Assembly: GCF_015245355.1 (NCBI RefSeq)
Contig: NZ_CP063311.1
Span: 2,225,436 to 2,289,435, forward strand
Origin: Anabaenopsis elenkinii CCIBt3563
GTDB taxonomy: Bacteria > Cyanobacteriota > Cyanobacteriia > Cyanobacteriales > Nostocaceae
Reading direction: 5' to 3'
DNA: 64,000 nt
Shown: positions 31,165 to 39,204 of the stretch, piece after piece
How positions within the stretch are numbered: the stretch's first letter is position 1
Layout of the letters: each line of letters starts with the position of its first letter
Notes under the pieces: generated by a model
Database searches by the model: none
What the model saw: only the letters and a program-made list of their open reading frames with translations
What the model was told of the DNA's origin: nothing
Program-made: the position numbers and the translations under genes

Positions 31165-31953
31165 ATGAAATCGATTTATTTATATTTACTCTCACCATTA
31201 CATACAGGTGGGACAACCCAAGAAGGTAATTTACTGGGAATTGCGCGGGAGTCACATACTAATTTACCTTATATTCCTTCTAGCACCATGCGGGGTAAAA
31301 TCCGTTCCCTTGCAGATAAAAGCATTCAAGCTCAGTTATTTGGTACAGATTTAAAAGATGGTAAATTAGAACAAGGTGATATTTGGATTGGTGACGCTTC
31401 TATATTGTGGTTACCGGTACCATCTCTCAGCCATAGTGTGGTGTGGGTGAGTTGTCCTATGTTATTACAAAGATGGCAACGATTACAAGGCGGTAATTTA
31501 GGTAATTTAACTATCCCCCCAGAATATAGCTGTAATTTCGCTGCTGTTAACTCTGCTATTTACCTCAAAGATGCTATTATTAAGGCGGAAAATCTAAAAA
31601 AATGGGATAATTGGGCAAATTTTGTCCCTAAATCATCCGCCACCAGTTCAATTAACCGTCTGTTAGTTTTACCTGATCAACATTGCGGTACATTAATTCA
31701 AATGAGTTTATGGCGACAGGTAAAAATTAAATTGGATGAACATAAATCTGTAGATGGTGGTTTTCGCTACGAGGAAGCAATCCCCCCAGATACATTGATG
31801 TATTTACCCTGGGGTATGACATCCCAAGCTAATGGAAGATCACAAAACTCCTGCTCTGAGTTTGAAACATTATTAGCTGGTAATACCATTGTGCAAATTG
31901 GTGGACAGGAAAGTTTAGGACGGGGATTTGTCCAACAATGGAGTAGAAATTAG
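31165..31953 (+). CDS. cmr4: Cmr4-type RAMP, backbone subunit
   Basis: Backbone RAMP of 262 residues; Cmr4 subunits form the filament along the crRNA and cut target RNA every six bases. Signatures are SPLHTGGTTQEGNLLGIARE, LPYIPSSTMRGKIRS and a C-terminal Gly-rich loop IGGQESLGRGF. In the archetypal Cmr4 the cleaving Asp sits in a D-L-P-I-x-R-E segment; here the aligned stretch reads LLGIARE (residues 23-29), with no Asp. Either cleavage uses another residue in this cyanobacterial branch or the filament does not slice. It follows cmr3 by 27 bases. Confidence 0.85.
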   Translation: MKSIYLYLLSPLHTGGTTQEGNLLGIARESHTNLPYIPSSTMRGKIRSLADKSIQAQLFGTDLKDGKLEQGDIWIGDASILWLPVPSLSHSVVWVSCPMLLQRWQRLQGGNLGNLTIPPEYSCNFAAVNSAIYLKDAIIKAENLKKWDNWANFVPKSSATSSINRLLVLPDQHCGTLIQMSLWRQVKIKLDEHKSVDGGFRYEEAIPPDTLMYLPWGMTSQANGRSQNSCSEFETLLAGNTIVQIGGQESLGRGFVQQWSRN

Positions 31954-31986
31954 CAATGATGAAATTAATTACAGGAATTAATTGAT

Positions 31987-32382
31987 ATGAGCTTTGACCC
32001 CAGAACCCTCGCTAGTCCGATTTATGACGCTTTAAATAATTTGCGCGCTCTCCCCAATCAAGATGATACTCGTCTGAAACAACAAAAAAGTCAAGCAGTT
32101 GAACTTTATACCTATCTTTCTACCTGGGGAATGATGCGCCTCAAGGCTGAAGAAACAGCCTTGGGTGATAATATGGAGGGTAAAAAGCAGGTGGTGAAGA
32201 AGTTTTTTCAGTGTTTAGAAGAGGTTTCAGGAGTACGAAATTTAGCCGGCGATCGCGGTTTAGATACTTTAAGAAAACTCGGTACAGATGAATATTTAGG
32301 TTTAACTGGGTTAGGTCTTGCTTTAGCACAGGAATTTAGTTTTTGGGCGACTGCTATTTATGCAGATATTAAGGGAGAATAA
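31987..32382 (+). CDS. cmr5: Cmr5, small subunit
   Basis: Small all-helical subunit of the Cmr complex, 131 residues, which lines the inner belly of the filament with Cmr2. The helix-rich sequence includes QQKSQAVELYTYLSTWGMMR and a C-terminal GLALAQEFSFWATAIYADIK segment. Identification rests on size, helical character and position between cmr4 and the cmr6/cmr1-like gene as much as on motifs. It has 33 and 5 base gaps to its neighbours. Confidence 0.85.
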   Translation: MSFDPRTLASPIYDALNNLRALPNQDDTRLKQQKSQAVELYTYLSTWGMMRLKAEETALGDNMEGKKQVVKKFFQCLEEVSGVRNLAGDRGLDTLRKLGTDEYLGLTGLGLALAQEFSFWATAIYADIKGE

Positions 32383-32387
32383 AAATC

Positions 32388-34283
32388 ATGGTATTTCAAA
32401 GACCAAGACCAAATAGGCCCAACAACCCTGCACCCACAGCAGTTAATAGACCTAATCATGGTCAGGGTGGGGGTGGTCGTCGTGGTGGGGGTGGTGGTCA
32501 GGGTGGTGGTCAACCTTCCCAACCTTCCCCTTGGTTAAACCCTGAAAATCCACCGCAACCACATACAGAAGCTAGTTTTGTCGAGTATTTACGCTGGATG
32601 CGATCGCCTGACGGTGAAAATAAAGATATCACCAAATTGCAGATATTACAATTGGCAGAACAGGGAAACTACCGCGATCGCTTACAACAACTAACCCAGC
32701 GCACAGAATTAATCGCCCAAACTAGTTTTAAAGTTCAATGTCCCTGGCGCATTAGAGTAGGTGGACACCGCGGACCAGAAAGTATTTTATTACCTGCTTT
32801 CGATGCTTTGGGTTTACCATACATTCCTTCTAGCACTTTAAGAGGTGTAGCTAGAACCCAAGCTATTCGGGAAATTATCACCCAACAGGGAATTTCTTGG
32901 AAAGACGCAGAAAAACAAGTTGCGCCTTGGTTTGGCTCCTTAGAAACCACAAACCCCAAGGAACGCTGCGGTAAAGTTGTCTTTCTCGATGCTTATCCCC
33001 TCCCTCAACCAAATGAGAATGTGTTAGCTGTGGATATGGCTAATAACATTTGGAAATGGGAAGGTAACACAACAGTATATAGTCCTAATCCTAACCCATT
33101 TTTCAGTTTAGAAAAACCTTTTTTTCTCATTGGGTTACGTCTAGCTAGTGGTTGTACAGATGAGCAAATTTTAGAAAAAGTTAAACAGTGGTTAACTGCA
33201 GGTTTACAAGCGGGAATTGGTTCCCAAGTGAATAGTGGTTACGGTCAGTTAAACCGCGCTGGTAAAATTAGCCCCCAAAGTGAATTTTTCCGAGTTAAAT
33301 TTACTTTAAAAGGTCAATTAATTCATGGAAGAAAAAAATTTAGTAATGTCAATCAACCATTGAACCGCAAAGGTAGAGCAGATACAATTAATCATGGAGA
33401 GGTTAGACCGGTAGCGTTTAAATCCATGTTACGTTATTGGTTTAGAACCTTGGCTTTAGGTGTTTTAGAACCGGGACAAGTTCAAACCTGGGAAGGTAAA
33501 ATATTTGGTACTATTACCCCTAAAAAAGAATTGGGGTGGTTAATGGTGAGGGTATTAGATGGTAGAGTCACCCAAAGGGAAGCTCAAAATCAACAAGCTC
33601 CTCCTGGTAGACAAGAAGGTATTTTAACATTAAATTACTCCCCAGAGATACCAGAAAATCAGCAAGAAAACTTCAGGAAACTCGGGAAAACCTTGACTTG
33701 GTTAATGTTCCATTTAGGTGGTGTTGGTCAGGGAGCAAGAAGACCTTGTTATTCTCGCCGCAATAATCAGTATGCTCCTTGGTGGCGCGGTTCTACCTTC
33801 ATACCGGAGCGTGAAAATTCATTTTGGACATTACCAAAAACTCCTGGAGAATTTCAAAAACTATTTAAACAGCGACTCAGAGATTTTTATCAAGCACTCC
33901 AAAGTTTAGGCGCTAATTGTAATTATCAGCAACTACAAAAATCTGGTACAGCTAACTCTTCTACTTGGCGTGAAGCATTAGATATTAATGCCAAAATTGT
34001 AGTAGTTAGTGGTGACAAAAACACCAATAAACCCTATCCACTGCATATTTTACATCAACGGTTTCACCAATTAGAACATTCTGACTACACTAATGCCAAA
34101 AACCTCTGCGGAGGCGTTAGAAAAGACTACCCCAATAATATTAAACGTGAAGTAGTTCCTTCCCCAATATGGATTGCAGATTTAGACGAATATCAAGTAG
34201 TAACCGTATTTGGAGCTAACGCAGACCCCCGGAAAAAATATTTACAAACCTTAGAAGGTTCTTTACCAATTTTCCCCCTATGA
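32388..34283 (+). CDS. Cmr6-Cmr1-like double RAMP fusion
   Basis: A 631-residue protein with two RAMP modules. After a disordered Pro/Asn/Gly-rich start (GGGGRRGGGGGQGGG within residues 28-42) comes a Cmr6-like half: FDALGLPYIPSSTLRGVART and the Gly-rich loop GLQAGIGSQVNSGYGQL near 275-292. The second half is Cmr1-like: VKFTLKGQLIHG, RPVAFKSMLRYWFRTLALG and LGGVGQGARRPCYSRR. No separate cmr1 or cmr6 is present, so one chain probably supplies both 3'-end capping subunits. It overlaps the next gene by ATGA. Confidence 0.82.
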   Translation: MVFQRPRPNRPNNPAPTAVNRPNHGQGGGGRRGGGGGQGGGQPSQPSPWLNPENPPQPHTEASFVEYLRWMRSPDGENKDITKLQILQLAEQGNYRDRLQQLTQRTELIAQTSFKVQCPWRIRVGGHRGPESILLPAFDALGLPYIPSSTLRGVARTQAIREIITQQGISWKDAEKQVAPWFGSLETTNPKERCGKVVFLDAYPLPQPNENVLAVDMANNIWKWEGNTTVYSPNPNPFFSLEKPFFLIGLRLASGCTDEQILEKVKQWLTAGLQAGIGSQVNSGYGQLNRAGKISPQSEFFRVKFTLKGQLIHGRKKFSNVNQPLNRKGRADTINHGEVRPVAFKSMLRYWFRTLALGVLEPGQVQTWEGKIFGTITPKKELGWLMVRVLDGRVTQREAQNQQAPPGRQEGILTLNYSPEIPENQQENFRKLGKTLTWLMFHLGGVGQGARRPCYSRRNNQYAPWWRGSTFIPERENSFWTLPKTPGEFQKLFKQRLRDFYQALQSLGANCNYQQLQKSGTANSSTWREALDINAKIVVVSGDKNTNKPYPLHILHQRFHQLEHSDYTNAKNLCGGVRKDYPNNIKREVVPSPIWIADLDEYQVVTVFGANADPRKKYLQTLEGSLPIFPL

Positions 34284-35809
34284 CTGTCAATAATTCCCAT
34301 CACGTTGATACCTTAATTATTACCGTAGGTACTCGACAAATAGGCTGGCGCTGCAAAGATCATATTATTCGTTCCTTTGGTGCTGATGGTAATATTGGTT
34401 ATCCCTCCCATATCACCGAACTGTATCAAGAATTGGGAATAGAACGGGGTGTACATCCAGAAAATGACAAAACCTACCCCTATAGTGCTAAAGACCTGGG
34501 ACAGCGTTATTATGAATACTGCAAAGAATGGTTAGTCGGTGATTTTAGCTCTGTGGAATTACTCCTAGATCAAAATATAATTGACCAAGGGGTGAAGCAA
34601 GGTTTAAAACATATTCTTCTTTGGGGAACTGACCAACCAGAAACAGTTTCTTGGTTCCATCGTCGTCTTGATACGGTGTGGATAGCAGAGTTAATGAGGG
34701 GTAAAATTATCAGTTTATATCCTCAACTGAGAGTTGATATTCACGCCCCTAAAATTGCCGCTAATGATAGTTATGCTATTCGTCAAGAATTAGAATTGTT
34801 AGTTTTAAAGGAAGCCTTAGATAGTTTTTCACCCCATAACCAGCAAGAGTTTGTTTTGTGGATACAAAATAAAGGTTGTGCACCGGCGATCGCATCTTCT
34901 GTGGAAATTTGCGCCGCTGCTCTGGTGCGTCAGTGTCAGGTATTCAATGCTAGTCCTGATGACCCTAGGGAATTTTTCACCACATTAGAAAATGGTTTAG
35001 TTACCGCTAATCATTCCCAAAGTTTCCAACTCATCCCCATGGGAGAATATTTTTGGTCTTTGGAACGGTTACGGATTATCTCAGCTTGGGAAAGAGGGGA
35101 TTTTGTGGAAGCTCAACTGTGGTTGAGGATTCATCAAAACAAGTACGAACTACTATATAAATTAGCTGGTTTTTTAGCAAAGTATAGTAACTGGGAATCT
35201 CATGATCAGGATTTTTTCCGCAAGTTAAAAGAATGGTTAAATTCTCGCCCTGTCGGTAAAACCGTGGATGTAGAACAGCTTCAAGCTTGGAATACACAGT
35301 TAGATATCACGCAAGGTGATGATTTAACTAAATTATGGGAGTCTACAATTATTATAGAGTTATCGGTACAACGGGAGAACTACACCACAGCCTTTATTCA
35401 ATTCGCGCAGATTTTGGAACGGTTACTTTACATTCAGTCAACAAGACAAAATTGGGCTAGGAGGGGTTGGAAACCCCAAAGAAGCGATGAGCCATCACTT
35501 AATGATTTAATTCAAGGTTGGTGCGATTATCAAAGATTTAATCAAAATCATCGGTGGTCAAAATTATTAACTGCTATTAGGGAAAAACGCAATGAAGTAA
35601 TTCATCAAGGTAAGTCTATCACCTTAAGAGATATTCGTTACCTGTGGAATAATAATAACTTTCCCGTGAGATTTCCCGAAACACCGGAGATCATTAAAAA
35701 CTTAATGATGGATGTCCTCAAAGAAATTATTCCCCCCCCTAGTGTCCATCGACTGTTAATGCGATCGCTCTATCAATGGGGACTAGACTACCTCAAAAAC
35801 TCTACTTAG
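34280..35809 (+). CDS. candidate CARF-HEPN effector of the type III system (Csx1/Csm6-like)
   Basis: A 509-residue protein, translationally coupled to the fused RAMP gene by ATGA. I do not recognise a named family. The start has a CARF-like strand and loop (DTLIITVGTRQIGW, residues 10-23) and a later strand with HILLWGTDQPE (111-121), the places where CARF domains bind cyclic oligoadenylate. The middle (about 190-330) is helical. The C-terminal part has the HEPN ribonuclease pattern: AFIQFAQILERLLYIQ (371-386) and REKRNEVIHQG with Arg437-Asn438 and His442. I infer a cyclic-oligoadenylate-activated RNase partnered with Cas10. It is longer and more divergent than typical Csm6/Csx1. Its stop codon lies on a MITE edge. 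Confidence 0.6.
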   Translation: MTVNNSHHVDTLIITVGTRQIGWRCKDHIIRSFGADGNIGYPSHITELYQELGIERGVHPENDKTYPYSAKDLGQRYYEYCKEWLVGDFSSVELLLDQNIIDQGVKQGLKHILLWGTDQPETVSWFHRRLDTVWIAELMRGKIISLYPQLRVDIHAPKIAANDSYAIRQELELLVLKEALDSFSPHNQQEFVLWIQNKGCAPAIASSVEICAAALVRQCQVFNASPDDPREFFTTLENGLVTANHSQSFQLIPMGEYFWSLERLRIISAWERGDFVEAQLWLRIHQNKYELLYKLAGFLAKYSNWESHDQDFFRKLKEWLNSRPVGKTVDVEQLQAWNTQLDITQGDDLTKLWESTIIIELSVQRENYTTAFIQFAQILERLLYIQSTRQNWARRGWKPQRSDEPSLNDLIQGWCDYQRFNQNHRWSKLLTAIREKRNEVIHQGKSITLRDIRYLWNNNNFPVRFPETPEIIKNLMMDVLKEIIPPPSVHRLLMRSLYQWGLDYLKNST

Positions 35810-35948
35810 AGGATATTGCAAAAGTTATGATTAATGTATCAACTATTGTTTGACCTCCCCCTGTTCCCTGTTCCCTGTTCCCTATTCCCTGTTCCCTGTT
35901 CCGGTGTTCCCTTTCCTAACTGATAATTTCTCAACTCAAATAGGATGA
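35809..35948. mobile_element. MITE-like repeat with TTCCCTG tandem repeats
   Basis: The left part (GAGGATATTGCAAAAG, then ATGATTAATGTATCAACTAT) matches the left end of the MITEs at 53280 and 57810, preceded by TTA. The middle is a CTGTTCC heptad tract (35870-35910). The right part (TTCTCAACTCAAATAGGATG) is shared with 51083-51105. It fills the entire gap between two convergent stop codons. Confidence 0.65.
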
Positions 35949-37136
35949 CTATATATTACCATAGCGAGAAACTAAAGCCTGAGCCGATAAACGATGCTTT
36001 TCTACCAACTGCGGTGGAGATAAAACCTGAGCTTTATCTAAAAACCGATGTACCCACAGACTAAACTCATTTAAAGACCGGGGTGGGAGACTCACTTGAT
36101 AGTCTATATAACTGTAGTCACCCGTCTTCCTGTCAACCAGTCCGGGAGTAATTACTTGTTTGAGATGACGTAACTCACCCTCTAAAATAAATGCTGATAC
36201 TGGGGGGAAAAACCGCACCTTCACAGTAATAAATGGTAAGTTTCCCCCTAATTCTAACTTTTGGTCTTCTAGTTCCCCTAAACTTAAACCCCAGCCATTT
36301 TCTAGTAATGTCTCAGCTTTAGTTAAACTTTCTTTTTGCTTTTCTAACCCCCGCGCTGGTATTTTCAGGAGTTCACAGTAATCACTAAAACGATTTAAAC
36401 GCCCAATCACTAAATGGTCACTAGCACAAGCTTGATAAAGTAAATACCAAGCCACATCATGGTAAATTAACTGTAAAGGAAAAACCCTAAAATATCCAAT
36501 GCGGTTAGAACCATAAAGGTCTTTACTGCGGTAAATTTCTACAGCTTGTCCTTGAATAATTGCCGTTTCGATTAATGATAACTGATGAAATAAAGTATCC
36601 CGGTTTTCCCCCTTGTATGCCATTTCTTCCGGGTCAGTATAGATAATAGCACGATTGAGGTATTGGCGAGTGGGGTAAAAAAATTCCCCATTCATTTCCA
36701 TATCTAAACCCCGTAATCTTTTACTGACAGCTTCATAAACCCGTCTGACTTGAGCATCACCTTGATATTCTGCTTGGGAAGCCAAAGCATTAAAAGCTAT
36801 TTTTAATTCTGTAGTGGAGAGCGCACCAGTACCCAGGTAATAACCCCATCGGTACATCCTGTCCCCTAGTATACCATAACGCCGGAGAGTTTCTAAATCT
36901 TTACGCAGGGTGGGGATAGACGGATAGCCCAATGGTAATTTTATATTCAGTTCCGTTGCGAGTTTTTGCAGATATACCCTCACAGCATCAATTGCATTGT
37001 GCTGTTTATTCGGACTACATTTACTAAAGTCTCGACTACCTATACCTGGATACTTTAAGAATGTAGCAATTAATAGCATTAACCGGGTAAAGGCCACATT
37101 ATCTATATAGGGATGATTTCTTTCCTGCTTGGCCAT
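35949..37136 (-). CDS. WYL-domain transcriptional regulator
   Basis: A 395-residue regulator with an N-terminal helical/winged region (SIPTLRKDLETLRRYGIL) and a WYL domain (about 190-265, RVFPLQLIYHDVAWYLLYQA), followed by a WCX-like C-terminal domain (GGNLPFITVKVRFFPPVSAF). WYL proteins bind nucleotides or nucleic acid and often regulate CRISPR and other defence loci. It lies between the cmr operon and csx18-cas1-cas2, convergent with the former and divergent from the latter, a good place to control adaptation genes. Spacing to csx18 is 211 bases. Confidence 0.85.
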   Translation of the reverse strand: MAKQERNHPYIDNVAFTRLMLLIATFLKYPGIGSRDFSKCSPNKQHNAIDAVRVYLQKLATELNIKLPLGYPSIPTLRKDLETLRRYGILGDRMYRWGYYLGTGALSTTELKIAFNALASQAEYQGDAQVRRVYEAVSKRLRGLDMEMNGEFFYPTRQYLNRAIIYTDPEEMAYKGENRDTLFHQLSLIETAIIQGQAVEIYRSKDLYGSNRIGYFRVFPLQLIYHDVAWYLLYQACASDHLVIGRLNRFSDYCELLKIPARGLEKQKESLTKAETLLENGWGLSLGELEDQKLELGGNLPFITVKVRFFPPVSAFILEGELRHLKQVITPGLVDRKTGDYSYIDYQVSLPPRSLNEFSLWVHRFLDKAQVLSPPQLVEKHRLSAQALVSRYGNI

Positions 37137-37347
37137 AGTTAAAATAATTACCTTCCAACTAAATTACACTGCCTGAATCTGAGTATAAAAACAAAATATT
37201 CAGAAGTTTCTTAAACATTGACTGTAAGTATTGTCAATGCTGGTTTTTAGCAGATATACATAAGATTGTAATTTAGCATCTTTTTGTCGTATTTCTCCCT
37301 TTTTCAGACTATGGTAGTCAATATCATCCATTCAGTCGGTGAGAATT

Positions 37348-37617
37348 ATGTATATTTCCCCACGTTCTGCTACGGTGAAAAATGTTTCCGTGTCTGTTGT
37401 GAATGGGAGTATTACTTTAGTGATTTTGCTGATTGCGCCCCTGGGTTTAGCAGCAGTAATGATAAATACTTTACTGGTAACCCTCTCTACTTATATAGTT
37501 TGTACTGGGGCGGATAGGGTGGTTTTGTGGTTACAACCAGAACAAAAAGCAGAATTAATGTTTTCTGATCACTCTCAACATGGTTCTAGGGAGAAGTCTA
37601 AGTTAAAACGTTTCTGA
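37348..37617 (+). CDS. csx18: Csx18-like CRISPR-associated membrane protein
   Basis: An 89-residue protein with two hydrophobic segments (SITLVILLIAPLGLAAVMIN and LLVTLSTYIVCTGADRVV) and a basic, polar C-terminal tail. It matches my memory of Csx18, a small membrane protein found almost only in cyanobacterial type III-B loci next to cas1; its function is unknown. The ATG at 37348 (MYISPRSATVKN) is preferred to a GTG at 37339. It leads cas1 by 72 bases and may be co-transcribed with cas1 and cas2. Confidence 0.8.
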   Translation: MYISPRSATVKNVSVSVVNGSITLVILLIAPLGLAAVMINTLLVTLSTYIVCTGADRVVLWLQPEQKAELMFSDHSQHGSREKSKLKRF

Positions 37618-37689
37618 GTCTAATCAGGTACACACCAATTTGTCACCTGTTCCGGTGTTCTCAGCACAAAAAATCAACTGTCACAGCTG

Positions 37690-38682
37690 ATGCAAACTCT
37701 TTATGTTTCAGAGCAAAGTTGCTATGTCTGCTTACAACAAGAAAGTTTAATTGTCAAGCAGGGCGAAACCCTTTATGGGGAAGTACAGTTACCTCTCTTA
37801 GAACAAATTTTGATTTTTGGTTATTCTCAGGTGACAACTCAAGCCATTCGAGCTTGTTTATCGCGAGATATCCCCATTGGTTATTTATCCCGTATGGGAT
37901 ATTGCTATGGCAGAATTTTACCGATTTCCCGGGGATATCGCCAGCTGTCACGTTATCAACAGCAGTTATCCCCCGTAGACAAGTTAATTACTGCTAGGGC
38001 GATTGTCCAGGGAAAGTTAAAAAATAGCCGTGTATTGTTGCGACGACACAAAAAAACAAAAGAGTCGGAGGTGTTGGAAACAGTATTACAAAGTTTAGAC
38101 TATCTAGCGGAGGAGGCGGTAAAGGCTGATACATGGCAAAAGTTAATGGGTTTAGAGGGTGCTGGTGCTGCACAATACTTCACCGCATTTAGTACCTGTT
38201 TGACTCATCCTGATTTTATTTTCTCCGGTCGTAGTCGTCGTCCACCGGGAAACCCTGTAAACGCCATGTTGAGTTTTGGTTATCAGGTATTGTGGAATCA
38301 CTTGTTAGCGTTAATTGAGATTCAAGGACTTGACCCCTATTATGGGTGTTTACATCAAGGACATGATGGTCATGCGGCTTTGGCTTCCGATTTAATTGAG
38401 GAATTTCGCGCCCCTTTGGTAGATTCTCTGGTGCTGTGGTTAATTAATCGCCATATTGTTGATGCTGGCGATGATTTTGAGTTTAAAAATGGAGGCTGTT
38501 ATTTAAATAATTCCGGGAGAAAGAAGTTTTTACGGGCTTTTGTTCAACGTATGACTGCGGAAATTCAAACCGATGAGGGAATTAAACAACCTAAGTGGGA
38601 CTTATTAACTCAGCAGGTGCGGGCTTTTAAGCAGTTTGTTTATAACCCCAGCCACTGTTATCAACCATATCGCATTGATTAG
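37690..38682 (+). CDS. cas1: Cas1 integrase
   Basis: CRISPR adaptation integrase of 330 residues, which with Cas2 inserts new spacers next to the leader. The N-terminal beta domain starts LYVSEQSCYVCLQQ. Metal ligands fit Glu156 (GLEGAGAAQYF), His222 (GCLHQGHDGHAAL) and Glu237 (DLIEEFR). It is not fused to a reverse transcriptase. It lies 36 bases before cas2 and about 500 bases before the array. Confidence 0.95.
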   Translation: MQTLYVSEQSCYVCLQQESLIVKQGETLYGEVQLPLLEQILIFGYSQVTTQAIRACLSRDIPIGYLSRMGYCYGRILPISRGYRQLSRYQQQLSPVDKLITARAIVQGKLKNSRVLLRRHKKTKESEVLETVLQSLDYLAEEAVKADTWQKLMGLEGAGAAQYFTAFSTCLTHPDFIFSGRSRRPPGNPVNAMLSFGYQVLWNHLLALIEIQGLDPYYGCLHQGHDGHAALASDLIEEFRAPLVDSLVLWLINRHIVDAGDDFEFKNGGCYLNNSGRKKFLRAFVQRMTAEIQTDEGIKQPKWDLLTQQVRAFKQFVYNPSHCYQPYRID

Positions 38683-38718
38683 AGGTGTTTTTGATATTTA
38701 CCCCATTCCCTCTTAACC

Positions 38719-39000
38719 ATGTTTTTGTATGTCATTGCTTACGACATCCCGGAGGATAAACGGCGGAAAAAGGTAGCTGATTTGTTGGAGGGTTATGGAC
38801 AGCGTGTACAGTATTCTGTATTTGAGTGTCAGTTAAATACCCAGAAATACCAAGACTTACAGCGGAGGTTAAGGAAAATTATCAAGTTAGAGGAGGATAA
38901 CATCAGGTTTTATCCCCTGTCTCGACATACTTTATTTCAAGTAGAAACTTGGGGTGTGGGTATACCGGTGATTAAACCCCCCAGTTCCGTGATTATTTGA
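38719..39000 (+). CDS. cas2: Cas2
   Basis: Adaptation subunit of 93 residues with the ferredoxin-like fold typical of Cas2: MFLYVIAYDIPEDKRRKKVA with Asp9 on the first strand, then VQYSVFECQL and the C-terminal strand FQVETWGVG. It dimerises and bridges two Cas1 dimers. It ends 204 bases before the first repeat, which includes the leader. Confidence 0.95.
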   Translation: MFLYVIAYDIPEDKRRKKVADLLEGYGQRVQYSVFECQLNTQKYQDLQRRLRKIIKLEEDNIRFYPLSRHTLFQVETWGVGIPVIKPPSSVII

Positions 39001-39204
39001 TTTTACCAATGGCTCCCCAGGCGTGGCGGTAGTTCAGGTAAAATGGCTGAAATATTGATTCTGGTGTTTTGAACCTCGGTTCCTTGCTGCATAAGGGTTT
39101 CAGCCTTTGACAGACAGGGGTAAAGTCCATTTCAGCCATCGCTTTTTCTGAACCTCGGAAACTGCCTCTAGACTTCTTACAGGGTAATGGTTTAAAATGC
39201 AGGG
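39001..39204 (+). promoter_or_regulatory. CRISPR leader
   Basis: A non-coding stretch between cas2 and the first repeat. The 10-mer TGAACCTCGG occurs twice (about 39070 and 39150), and the last 20 bases are AT-rich (GGTTTAAAATGCAGGG). It lies on the side opposite the degenerate last repeat, which marks it as the leader and puts crRNA transcription on the plus strand. An exact promoter cannot be placed. Confidence 0.75.
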
